A DNA stretch of 34,039 nucleotides from Thermoanaerobaculia bacterium (GTDB lineage: Bacteria; Acidobacteriota; Thermoanaerobaculia; Multivoradales; JAHZIX01). A program made the position numbers and the translations under genes. The notes beneath the pieces were generated by a model, which had not been told where the DNA came from, did not search any database, and worked only from the letters and a program-made list of their open reading frames with translations. The stretch covers positions 1 through 34,039 of the forward strand of contig JALXFE010000625.1 in assembly GCA_027069135.1 (NCBI GenBank). The letters are read 5' to 3'. This document shows, in pieces, positions 8,078 to 15,105 of this stretch (positions are counted from its first letter, which is position 1; each line of letters opens with the position of its first letter).

Positions 8078-8862
8078 GGTTGTTTTCCGCTGCCGGTATC
8101 GCCGACGACGGTGTCCCCGGCATCTTGTTTCGAGGGGGCCGGAGCCGGGATCGTGGCCGTGGAACTGGCCGGTCGGGCACCGGTGTCGCCGAGGGCGGCC
8201 TTGACCGCGAAGGCCGGTTCCCCTTGGCCACGGAGTTTCTTCGATGAATAGCCGTCGGCGATGAGAACGACGCCCAGAAGGACTCCGAAACCGAGAGTCG
8301 CAGCGAGATAGATCACCGGTCGGGTGGTCCGCCAACCCCTCAGGTTGCCCCCGAGACCGCCCCAATGACGTTCGAAGTGCATCGTGTCCCCGTCCGCGAG
8401 GGCCGCCGCCAGTCGGCCTGCGAAGTAAAGGGTGAGGATTCCGAAGACGGTTGCGGCGATGCCGGTCCGCCAGCTAACGCCGCCGGTGGCGACCCCGGTG
8501 ATGATGCCCACCGGAAGAGCGAAAAAGAGGGGCGTCAGGGCCTGCCGGGCATGGCGGGCTCGGTGGGCCAGACTGTGAATGACGGCGGCGGCGAGAAGTA
8601 CCGCTGTGAGGAGAGCCACCGCCTCTATCCGGTTCACACCCAGGTGGGGGCCAAGCTCGTCGAAAAATCCCAGGAGAATAACCCCCGTGAGAACCATCAG
8701 GAAGCCGTAGAGGACCGAAGGTCGAAGGCGAGAGAAGCGCTTCCCTAGTCTCTGCCGAAAGGGTTCCTTCTTTCTGGGGTGTCCCACGGCCTTCTTTTCC
8801 TTCGGTGATTGGGCCGAAGCACCGGCACTGGATCTTGCTTCGCTGGCTTGGATCGTGGACAT
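8074..8862 (-). CDS. Five-helix integral membrane protein
   Basis: Two ATG codons are adjacent, at 8865 and 8862. AAGGAG (8869-8874) is 3 nt from the first and 6 nt from the second, so I chose 8862, giving 262 residues. A basic, polar N-terminal tail of about 50 residues is followed by hydrophobic segments near residues 50-68, 80-100, 106-126, 132-154 and 182-202, then a Ser/Thr/Ala/Pro-rich tail. No enzymatic motif is visible and the family is not recognised. The gene sits between the lipase-like gene and the KAP ATPase and overlaps the latter by four bases, so it is probably the membrane partner of the ATPase. That partnership is inferred from operon position only. Confidence 0.75.
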   Translation of the reverse strand: MSTIQASEARSSAGASAQSPKEKKAVGHPRKKEPFRQRLGKRFSRLRPSVLYGFLMVLTGVILLGFFDELGPHLGVNRIEAVALLTAVLLAAAVIHSLAHRARHARQALTPLFFALPVGIITGVATGGVSWRTGIAATVFGILTLYFAGRLAAALADGDTMHFERHWGGLGGNLRGWRTTRPVIYLAATLGFGVLLGVVLIADGYSSKKLRGQGEPAFAVKAALGDTGARPASSTATIPAPAPSKQDAGDTVVGDTGSGKQP

Positions 8863-10454
8863 CATCGACTCCTTAGTTGTTCGATCATCAGTTCCCGTCG
8901 CTGCCGGTGAGGTAAATCACTTCCTCCTCCCACACCACCCCATCGCCCCCGAGGGCCAGGACATCGGACTCGAGGCTGATGCCCTCCTCCATCACCTCCG
9001 AAGATCTGCCGAGCCTCAGGCGACCCGGATTCCAGACGACCGTTCCCAGAATTTCGGGAGCCACACCGAAATCGAGATCCCAGAGCTCGAGGTGGATGCG
9101 ACTGGATCGGGGTTTGAAATGCAGCCGGGCCTGCCAGTCTAGGAACACGGGATCCGGGGGATGGCGCATCTCGGGGCTGCGAGCCACTTCCGCACCGCCG
9201 ATACAAAGAACCGCCAGGAGCTCCGGCTCGGCATCGAAGAGATCTGGGTGGAGATGGGATAGGCCCCAGATTTTCCTTAAGTGGAAGACCACCGAGCCCT
9301 CGAGGCTCGGCGCGGTGCAGGGGGAGGGTTCGCCGTGTCGTGACCGAGTGAGGTTCAGGCGCTGGCCGAAGGTGCCCTGGCGGTCGGGGGGGGAGAATGC
9401 GGAACTCCAAACAGCCTGGGGAATCCCGGGGCAGCGACTCGATCCGCCGGCGGGCGATTCCCCGGCGACCCCGGCGCCAGATCTCGGGCTGTGAGATGGG
9501 CAGGGGGCGGCCCCGGGAATCCCTGACCTCGATCCGACCCAGAGGCGGAAGGTAGTCTTCAAAATCCAGGACCAGTGAGACGTCCGCCTCGAGCCTCGCC
9601 TCCCGGAGCTTTGGCGGGCCGCCGATGGCGGCTAGCAGAGCCGTGTATCGGGACTTGACGGTGGGGTGGTCAGCATTGACTCTTTCGACGTAACCCAGGA
9701 GCGAAGGATGCTCGCAGAAGAACTCGATGTTCCCCAGGTGCTGACTGCCGGTGAGAACGGCGCCGTCGCCGTCCTCGAGTGCCTTTCCAGTAAGACGGTG
9801 GATCCATCCCATGATCAGGTTCGAAAGCTTGTGAGCGAGGACAGAGCGATCGAGGACGAGGCTCCGCAGCGCTGCCAGCTCCGCCTGCAAGGTCTTCCCG
9901 TCCGACCCCAGGGGCGATCCGGTAGTGATCAGACAGGCGTACTCCAGGTCTGTGGGATGAGGGCTGCGGTTGAGCTCTTCCAAGAACGCCCCGCCGTACT
10001 CCGACGGGATCGGCTCTTTGAGGAGGGGGGCGTCTATCTTGATGCCGGCAGCATGCTCGATCTTCGCGATGATGGCGTCGAACTTGCCCAGGAAGCCTTC
10101 CCCCAGGAGGCTGCCGTCGAGGGATTTTCGGACCCAGCGGTCGAGCCGGGTGACCAGGGCCAGCTCACTCCCTCGGTGGGGGGACGAGACGGTGGCCAGT
10201 TTGGTGACCCGGTGGTCTTCGATGTGGCCGCCCTGCTCCAGAAAGCCCTGGAGGCCGGAATCGACCCAGGCCTTCGAGGAGCCCCCAGGGCCATGGATGA
10301 AGAGCATCGGGTAGGGAACCTGGATCGCCAGCCGCCTCGGCTGGAGCGCTTGCTTCCTCTCAGATTCTGGGCCGCCGAGAAGCAGCAGCACCAGGGCGAC
10401 CACCGCCAGCATGGCGGTGCCTGCAATGATCACCGTCGTGTCCCTGCCGCGCAT
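8862..10454 (-). CDS. Lipase-like alpha/beta-hydrolase, frameshifted, nucleophile motif not found
   Basis: The start is ATG 10454, with AGGGG 8 nt upstream. Residues 7-27 form a signal anchor. LFIHGPGG (51-58) is the oxyanion strand of alpha/beta-hydrolase lipases, and LATVSSPHRGSELA is the strand that normally follows the catalytic Ser elbow. DGDGAVLTGSQ resembles the region near the acidic residue, with a later His in CEHPSLLG. Only about 33 residues separate HGPGG from SPHRGS, and no GxSxG lies between them, so the segment normally carrying the nucleophile is absent. After about 9393 the frame turns into Arg/Pro/Gly-rich nonsense, while the next frame encodes sensible protein (GTFGQRLNLTRS ... 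EEEVIYLTGSDGN) ending at a TGA at 8888-8890. One extra G in a run of eight explains the break. The intended gene is therefore 8888-10454, about 520 residues. Confidence 0.65.
   Translation of the reverse strand: MRGRDTTVIIAGTAMLAVVALVLLLLGGPESERKQALQPRRLAIQVPYPMLFIHGPGGSSKAWVDSGLQGFLEQGGHIEDHRVTKLATVSSPHRGSELALVTRLDRWVRKSLDGSLLGEGFLGKFDAIIAKIEHAAGIKIDAPLLKEPIPSEYGGAFLEELNRSPHPTDLEYACLITTGSPLGSDGKTLQAELAALRSLVLDRSVLAHKLSNLIMGWIHRLTGKALEDGDGAVLTGSQHLGNIEFFCEHPSLLGYVERVNADHPTVKSRYTALLAAIGGPPKLREARLEADVSLVLDFEDYLPPLGRIEVRDSRGRPLPISQPEIWRRGRRGIARRRIESLPRDSPGCLEFRILPPRPPGHLRPAPEPHSVTTRRTLPLHRAEPRGLGGLPLKENLGPIPSPPRSLRCRAGAPGGSLYRRCGSGSQPRDAPSPGSRVPRLAGPAAFQTPIQSHPPRALGSRFRCGSRNSGNGRLESGSPEARQIFGGDGGGHQPRVRCPGPRGRWGGVGGGSDLPHRQRRELMIEQLRSR
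9386..9393. other. Homopolymer frameshift site in the lipase-like gene
   Basis: A run of eight G on the plus strand (eight C in the gene) marks the switch between coding frames. Reading seven instead of eight joins EFRILPP to DRQGTFGQRL and restores an open frame to 8888. This could be a sequencing or assembly error, an inactivating mutation, or a slippery tract that varies on and off. Confidence 0.7.
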
Positions 10455-10732
10455 GTCGAATCCCCTGCAACAAGCTCTGCTCTCTATTCAAAGAGCGAAG
10501 GGAGGCGCTGATGGGGGTCAGCGGGATAGGAAGGGTTGGTCCGATGAGCTAGCGTTGCGGTTTCGTGACGGTGCCCGCCGAGGGGGCAGATAGTTCTGGG
10601 TGCAGTGGAGCCAGGAAAGTCCAGGCCTCTGTCCACGCGTCGAAACAGGCCTTTCTCGACTTAGCATCGCGCGGGCGTTCATCCGAAAAGAGACCTCGGT
10701 TTGGTCTCTAGGCAGCTATGGGTAGCCGTACA
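10455..10732. other. Intergenic region between the lipase-like and CsgG-like genes
   Basis: This 278-bp stretch has no convincing gene. It holds the minus-strand terminator at 10685-10709 and, at its left end, the ribosome-binding site AGGGG of the lipase-like gene. The promoter of the lipase module should lie here, but I see no clear -35/-10 pair. Confidence 0.5.
10685..10709 (-). terminator. Rho-independent terminator after the CsgG/FlgO-like gene
   Basis: On the minus strand AGAGACC, a 7-nt loop and GGTCTCT form a perfect 7-bp stem that ends in TTTTC. It lies 24 bp beyond the stop of the CsgG/FlgO-like gene and should end the sigma factor-kinase-CsgG transcript. Confidence 0.6.
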
Positions 10733-11767
10733 CTAATGCGCGTTCTGGTGGTCTAGCTCGAGATTCTTCAGGCTGACGGTGCGGTTGACGCGTTTCTCGC
10801 CTTCGAGAAAGACAAGGCTAATGTTCAGATTGAAACGCTCACCTTCGATGCGTCGCTCTTTTTCAGCCTTGAAGGTCATCGCGAACACCGTCGATCCCGA
10901 CGGAAGTGTCGTGAAATCCTCTTTCTTGGAGGTCTTGGTGACGCAGTTGAGAGTACCCGTTCCACGGCCATCTCCCAGCGCGCGGTGCTGAGCACCATTC
11001 TCGTCCAGCAAATAAAGATTGCAGACTCCGAAGCCCCCTTTCTTAATTCCCAGGATGAGGTCCGTATTTGACGTATTGACGAAATTCATCGGGACCGTAG
11101 CCTCTTTCCGATCCAGGGGCCGGAGGACGGTCAGGGCCTCAATTCGGAGGTGTCCTGCACTCCAGGAATCCTGCGTCTTTGCTTTAGGAGGTTTCCGATC
11201 GGGCGTGTCGGCCTCCCCGAGGTTGTTGAGGAGAGGCTGGATACGCGGCGGATCCTCGTCTTTCCCCTCAAAACGGATCAGGACCGAGGAGATCACCTGG
11301 GAAGTCGTCGCCGAGAAGGCATGCACGTCCACCTGAACGACTTCTCGAGTCAGAGTGACAATTCCCCGAATCAGAGTATCGGCTCCCAGGACTTTTCCAG
11401 TCCGGCTCGCAGTTTCCGAATCCATGATGCCGGTCCCGAGAAGGTCCTGCTCCTCCACAGCCTGAGGCAAGTCCTTTCGCTCGACGACTTTGATCCGGCT
11501 TTTCCTCGACGCGAAACGGGAGCGGAGCTCTCCCGCTAGCAAGTCCCCGAGGCTCGACGAACTCCCATCGGAGGTTCTGAAGCTGAGGATTGCCACCCTC
11601 CGGGTTCCTGCCGCCTCAAGTTCTGGGAACAGCTGGGCCACGATGGTGTCCGTACAGCGCTCGTAGCACTGCTGGAGGGGTGGGGGAGAAGGTAGGGCTA
11701 AGGTCCCGCCAGCTGTAGCGAGAAGCATCACGCCTGCGACAAGATTGAGAATGGAAGCTCTTCTCAT
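10733..11767 (-). CDS. Secreted CsgG/FlgO-like protein
   Basis: The frame is open further upstream, but only MRRASILNLVAGVMLLATAGG (starting at 11767) gives a proper signal peptide, so I start there; a second ATG at 11773 adds only Met-Val. The 344-residue product has a cleavable-looking signal (1-24) and then a domain at about 55-165 with RRVAILSFR, LLAGELRSRF, IKVVERKDL, TGKVLGADTLIRG and a following beta strand. This is the order of features in CsgG/FlgO-like outer-membrane or periplasmic proteins. The C-terminal 175 residues look beta-rich and unrecognised (VPMNFVNTSNTDLIL). It lies 62 bp downstream of the kinase on the same strand and is followed by a terminator, so it is the last gene of the sigma-kinase operon. 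It may be the envelope-side output or sensor of that pathway. Confidence 0.75.
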   Translation of the reverse strand: MRRASILNLVAGVMLLATAGGTLALPSPPPLQQCYERCTDTIVAQLFPELEAAGTRRVAILSFRTSDGSSSSLGDLLAGELRSRFASRKSRIKVVERKDLPQAVEEQDLLGTGIMDSETASRTGKVLGADTLIRGIVTLTREVVQVDVHAFSATTSQVISSVLIRFEGKDEDPPRIQPLLNNLGEADTPDRKPPKAKTQDSWSAGHLRIEALTVLRPLDRKEATVPMNFVNTSNTDLILGIKKGGFGVCNLYLLDENGAQHRALGDGRGTGTLNCVTKTSKKEDFTTLPSGSTVFAMTFKAEKERRIEGERFNLNISLVFLEGEKRVNRTVSLKNLELDHQNAH

Positions 11768-11829
11768 GACCATACCGCCAATTTGATATTCAAGATGGTT
11801 GGTTGCCTTGAGGGTAGCATTTTTGCATT

Positions 11830-14223
11830 TCAGTGCTTGAGATTGATCATTCTCACCCACTCCTCCCATCGCTCCCGCGCCTCCCGCGCTGGACGCGAGT
11901 TCTCGCCCCTCGCCTTCGCGATGATCTCCGCTGCACCTTCGAGCAGTGGTCGGGCGGCGTCGAGGTCCCCTTGAGCCAGCAGGCAGGCACCCAGGAGGCT
12001 GCGGGCGTCGGCGGCGCGCCAGGGGGAGCGGTCTTGGGATCGGTCGACGACCGGGCGGATGAGACGTTCAGCGGCCTGGGCGTCCCCTAGCTCGAGGAGG
12101 ACCGCCGCAAGGTTGCGCTGCACGATCTGTGTCTTGTGGTCGCCGGGCTCTTTTTTCCTGACAGCGACTTCCAAGGCTTCTTCGAGGAGGCTTCGGGCCT
12201 CGGTCAGATCGCCTGGGCCTTTTCTCCCGGAAAGAGCGTAGGCGAGGGCGGATTTTGCCCAGGCTGTCTTGATATCGAATCCATTGAGCCGGATCTGTAA
12301 GGCCTGCCGGTATTTCGCCACCGCGGCGTCATGATGGCCCCGGGCGTCCTCGAGGGTCGCCAGGTTGATCAATACTTTGGCCACCGATGGATGGTCGGGG
12401 CCAAGGTTGTCTTGCCGGTTCTGAAGCGCTTCTCGCAGCAGGGGCTCGGCCTCGTCCAGGCGTCCCTTGCGCATCAGGAAGAGTCCGTAGTTGTTGAGGC
12501 TCCTTCCAACTTCCGGACTGGCATCACCATAAAGCTGGCGCCGAACTTCAAGGGTTTCTCGGTAGAGGGTTTCGGCCTTCTTCGTTTCGCCTTTTTGTTC
12601 GTAGAAGGGCGCCAGGTTCGCTCGGAGATCGGAGGCCTCGTATTTGTCGAACTCCGGATGCGCTTCGTGGAGGGCGGAAGCTTCCTGGTAGAGCTCGCTG
12701 GCCCGAGCTAGATCTCGCTGGGCTTTCACCGCCAGGGCCAGATTCGTCAGGCTGGCGGCTAGGGGCCCTGGATCGGACAGCTCTCTTCTGATGTCTAAGG
12801 CCTGTTCGAGGATGTCCGTGGCCGCTGGAAGATACTCGAAGCGATAGAGAGTCCTCCCGAAGCGGTCAAGAATCTTGGCTCGGTCTGCCGGATCTTCGAA
12901 TCGGAGACTTGCGAGAAGCTTGTCCACAGCGGTCTTGGCAGCTTCAGCTCGCGATTCGGAAGCTGTGGGATCGAAGGCCTCCAGGGTTTCAAACAGTGCT
13001 TCGCTGAAGTTTTCGGCACGGGAGGCTTGGTGCCGAGCTTTCACCTCCAGCAGGAGGGCTCCGGTTCCGGTCGCCAGGAGCAACAGGAGGGAAATACCTG
13101 CCAATAGCTCTCTCTTGTTGCGACCCAGGAAGCGGGCGACGATATATGCGTTCGAATAGGGCCGGGCCTCGACCGGCAGCTTCTCCCGATACCGACGGAG
13201 ATCTTCGGCCAGAGCCGCGGCGGAGGAATAGCGCTCCTGGGGATCCCAGGCCATGGCCTTGAGAGTGATGGCGTCGAGGTCTCCGCGGAGGTCTTCCGGT
13301 CGCAGGGGATGGGAGTGGTCCTCGACGAGAGCCTTCGAGGGGACCTGGAGGGGGGCGTTCGGGGCTTTGAGGGTGTCCGGACCGCGACCGGTCAGGAGCA
13401 AGAAGAAAAGGGCGCCCAGCGAGTACACGTCGTTGGTGGTAGTGATCGGGGCTCCATCGATCTGCTCCGGGCTGGCGTAGCGAGGGGTACCCAGGCGGAG
13501 CGTGAGGGAGTGGTCGCCCCCTTCCTGACCCTGTTGGAGGATCTTGGCGATTCCGAAATCGAGAAGCTTCGGCTGTCCATCAGGAGTGACCAGGATATTG
13601 GAGGGTTTCAGGTCGCAGTGGACGACCATGTATTGGTGGGCCGTATGCACCGCGTCACAAATCTTGAGGAAGAGCTCCAAGCGCTGGTCGAGATCCGGCT
13701 GCTTCTGGCTGCAGTAGAGATCCAACCGACTCCCGGCAACGGACTCCATCACCAGGTAGGGGAGGCCATCCTCGGTCGCGCCGCCGTCGAGCAACTGCAC
13801 GATATTCGGATGATCCAAGTCTGAAAGGATCTGTTGTTCGGTGCGAAACCGGCGAACGAAGTCACCGGTATCGAAACCCTTCCTCAAGACCTTGATCGCT
13901 ACCTCTTGATCGAATCCTCCGACGACGCGCCGGGCTCCGTAAACCACCCCCATACCCCCGCGGGCGATCTCTCCTTCGAGGCGGTAAGGACCGATTTGCT
14001 GACCGGCTCGGTACTCCGGCGGGCGGCCTGCGATGAGATCGAGGATCGGCTCTTCGAAGAGGTCTTCGACATCGCTTCCGAGATCCAGGTAGCTTTCGAG
14101 CTCCCGCTGAAGCTCCTCGTCGCCCCCGCAATGGGCCTCGGCAAAAGCTCGTCGTTCCTCCGGAGGGAGGTCGAGTGCTCGATCAAGCAGGGTTTTGACT
14201 TCTGTCCAGCGTTGACGGGTCAT
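11830..14223 (-). CDS. Transmembrane Ser/Thr protein kinase with C-terminal TPRs
   Basis: ATG 14223 has GGAG 9 nt upstream, which is better than the GTG two codons earlier, and gives 797 residues. A short helical N-domain (1-75) precedes a Hanks-type kinase domain: glycine loop GEIARGGMGVVYG (84-96), VAIK with Lys111, an alpha-C Glu near 129, catalytic loop HCDLKPSN with Asp204, DFG 222-224, and TPRYASPEQ. The usual HRD Arg is Cys, making it a non-RD kinase. One membrane segment lies at about 373-393, followed by TPR-like helical pairs to the C-terminus (for example SLNNYGLFLMRKGRLDEAEPLL), which should lie outside the cytoplasm. It sits 66 bp after the ECF sigma gene. Kinase-ECF pairs of this kind are known, with the kinase activating the sigma factor by phosphorylation. 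Confidence 0.9.
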   Translation of the reverse strand: MTRQRWTEVKTLLDRALDLPPEERRAFAEAHCGGDEELQRELESYLDLGSDVEDLFEEPILDLIAGRPPEYRAGQQIGPYRLEGEIARGGMGVVYGARRVVGGFDQEVAIKVLRKGFDTGDFVRRFRTEQQILSDLDHPNIVQLLDGGATEDGLPYLVMESVAGSRLDLYCSQKQPDLDQRLELFLKICDAVHTAHQYMVVHCDLKPSNILVTPDGQPKLLDFGIAKILQQGQEGGDHSLTLRLGTPRYASPEQIDGAPITTTNDVYSLGALFFLLLTGRGPDTLKAPNAPLQVPSKALVEDHSHPLRPEDLRGDLDAITLKAMAWDPQERYSSAAALAEDLRRYREKLPVEARPYSNAYIVARFLGRNKRELLAGISLLLLLATGTGALLLEVKARHQASRAENFSEALFETLEAFDPTASESRAEAAKTAVDKLLASLRFEDPADRAKILDRFGRTLYRFEYLPAATDILEQALDIRRELSDPGPLAASLTNLALAVKAQRDLARASELYQEASALHEAHPEFDKYEASDLRANLAPFYEQKGETKKAETLYRETLEVRRQLYGDASPEVGRSLNNYGLFLMRKGRLDEAEPLLREALQNRQDNLGPDHPSVAKVLINLATLEDARGHHDAAVAKYRQALQIRLNGFDIKTAWAKSALAYALSGRKGPGDLTEARSLLEEALEVAVRKKEPGDHKTQIVQRNLAAVLLELGDAQAAERLIRPVVDRSQDRSPWRAADARSLLGACLLAQGDLDAARPLLEGAAEIIAKARGENSRPAREARERWEEWVRMINLKH

Positions 14224-14289
14224 GGGCACTCACTCCAGGGCTATCGCGTGCCCTATGACTTACCTAGCGTGCCGAGTTGCCAAACGGGG

Positions 14290-14886
14290 TCATGGAGGGG
14301 CAGCGTCCGGACCTTGGTCCTGAAGGGCCCGTTGCAACCAGAACTTGGCAGTCCTCCACTCCCGCTTCACGGTGGAATCAGAAATGTCGAGGAGCTCTGC
14401 GATTTCTTTCACTTGAAGTCCCAGAAAATAACGCAGGGTCACGATATGTGCTTGTTTCGGTGCAATTTTCTGCAGCTCTTCGAGGGCGAGATTCAGATCT
14501 AACAATCGACCGTGGGTGGGTGTCGAAGAGAGTAGGTTGGCGATGCCGGTATCGATGGAGATCGAGGCGACGGCTCCGCCTCGTTTCTCCGCCGAGCGCT
14601 TGCGGGCGTAGTCGACCAAGAAGTGGCGCATCACTTCGGCGGCGAAGTTGAAAAAATCCCCGCGGCCTTCGAAGTGGACATTCTTTTGGCCTCGCAGACG
14701 GAAGTAGACCTCGCTCACGAGGGCGGTGGGTTGGAGGGTGTGGGTCGCCGATTCGCGATGGAAGAAATACCGCGCCATGCGGTGGAGATCATCGAAGACC
14801 ACCGGCACCAGCTCATCCAAGGCGGATAGATCACCGCCGCTCCAGGCCTCCAGGAGGCCAGTAACTTCCGGCTCATTTCTGATCAT
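14290..14886 (-). CDS. ECF sigma factor, kinase-coupled type (TIGR02999-like)
   Basis: The frame opens earlier, but the sigma domain begins at ATG 14886 (MIRNEPEVTGLLEAWSGGD), giving 198 residues, a normal length. Region 2 spans about 9-95, with the signature HTLQPTALVSEVYFRL and MRHFLVDYARKR, then KRGG. Region 4 spans about 130-188, with a helix-turn-helix VKEIAELLDISDSTVKREW. These features match the acidobacterial-type sigma-70 subfamily described by TIGR02999, which is often adjacent to Ser/Thr kinases and lacks a classical anti-sigma gene. Here the kinase follows directly, so control by phosphorylation is likely. The divergent neighbour at 15106 and the operon itself are candidate targets. 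An alternative start at 15018 would add a poorly conserved 44-residue extension that I reject. Confidence 0.88.
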   Translation of the reverse strand: MIRNEPEVTGLLEAWSGGDLSALDELVPVVFDDLHRMARYFFHRESATHTLQPTALVSEVYFRLRGQKNVHFEGRGDFFNFAAEVMRHFLVDYARKRSAEKRGGAVASISIDTGIANLLSSTPTHGRLLDLNLALEELQKIAPKQAHIVTLRYFLGLQVKEIAELLDISDSTVKREWRTAKFWLQRALQDQGPDAAPP

Positions 14887-14897
14887 GACAGCGAATA

Positions 14898-14926
14898 AGT
14901 ATAGCGCAGAGATGAGGCGTTGGCCA
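14898..14926 (-). promoter_or_regulatory. Possible sigma-70-type promoter of the sigma-kinase operon
   Basis: On the minus strand TGGCCA (14926-14921), a 17-bp spacer and TATACT (14903-14898) match the -35 and -10 consensus at 4 of 6 and 5 of 6 positions. Initiation would fall only about five bases before ATG 14886, giving a nearly leaderless message. This is a motif match only. Confidence 0.35.
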
Positions 14927-15045
14927 GCGCGGTTTTCTGTGCTTTCGGAGGCAGGTGTTCCCTCAAACCCAGCCACTCTCAAGACATCGACCGTTAGAGG
15001 CCCATGAAGGTAGATCAAGACGCGTCCTGACCTTCTCGTAATCGT

Positions 15046-15066
15046 GGCTCGGCCCGAAGCCGAGCT
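15046..15066 (+). promoter_or_regulatory. Leader hairpin 1 of the secreted-protein gene
   Basis: GCTCGGC (15047-15053) pairs perfectly with GCCGAGC (15059-15065) around a 5-nt CCGAA loop; a flanking G-T pair can extend it. No T run follows directly, so it may be a leader structure or a weak attenuator rather than a plain terminator. Confidence 0.45.
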
Positions 15067-15078
15067 TCAGAAAACCAT

Positions 15079-15101
15079 GGGGCTTAAGAGCCCCGAGGAG
15101 G
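15079..15101 (+). promoter_or_regulatory. Leader hairpin 2 abutting the ribosome-binding site
   Basis: GGGGCT (15079-15084) pairs with AGCCCC (15089-15094) around a TAAG tetraloop. The next base begins GAGGAGG (15095-15101), the ribosome-binding site of ATG 15106. A stem ending exactly at the site could affect ribosome access or mRNA stability. Confidence 0.5.
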
Positions 15102-15105
15102 TAGC

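Larger units (their letters stand above)
14887..15105. other. Divergent intergenic region between sigma factor and secreted-protein genes
   Basis: This 219-bp region lies between two divergent starts and should hold promoters in both directions. Minus strand: the possible promoter at 14898-14926. Plus strand: two perfect hairpins at 15046-15066 and 15079-15094, then a strong ribosome-binding site. No gene is supported here. Confidence 0.6.

Noticed and set aside
8862-9390. The C-terminal 170 residues of the lipase-like gene in the unshifted frame
   Set aside because: Composition is Arg/Pro/Gly nonsense, while the neighbouring frame encodes ordinary protein over the same bases.
11768-11869. 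A 34-residue N-terminal extension of the secreted CsgG-like protein
   Set aside because: It overlaps the kinase gene's end and would bury the signal peptide.
14887-15018. A 44-residue N-terminal extension of the sigma factor
   Set aside because: The family begins at the MIRNEPE position, and the extension runs through the likely promoter.
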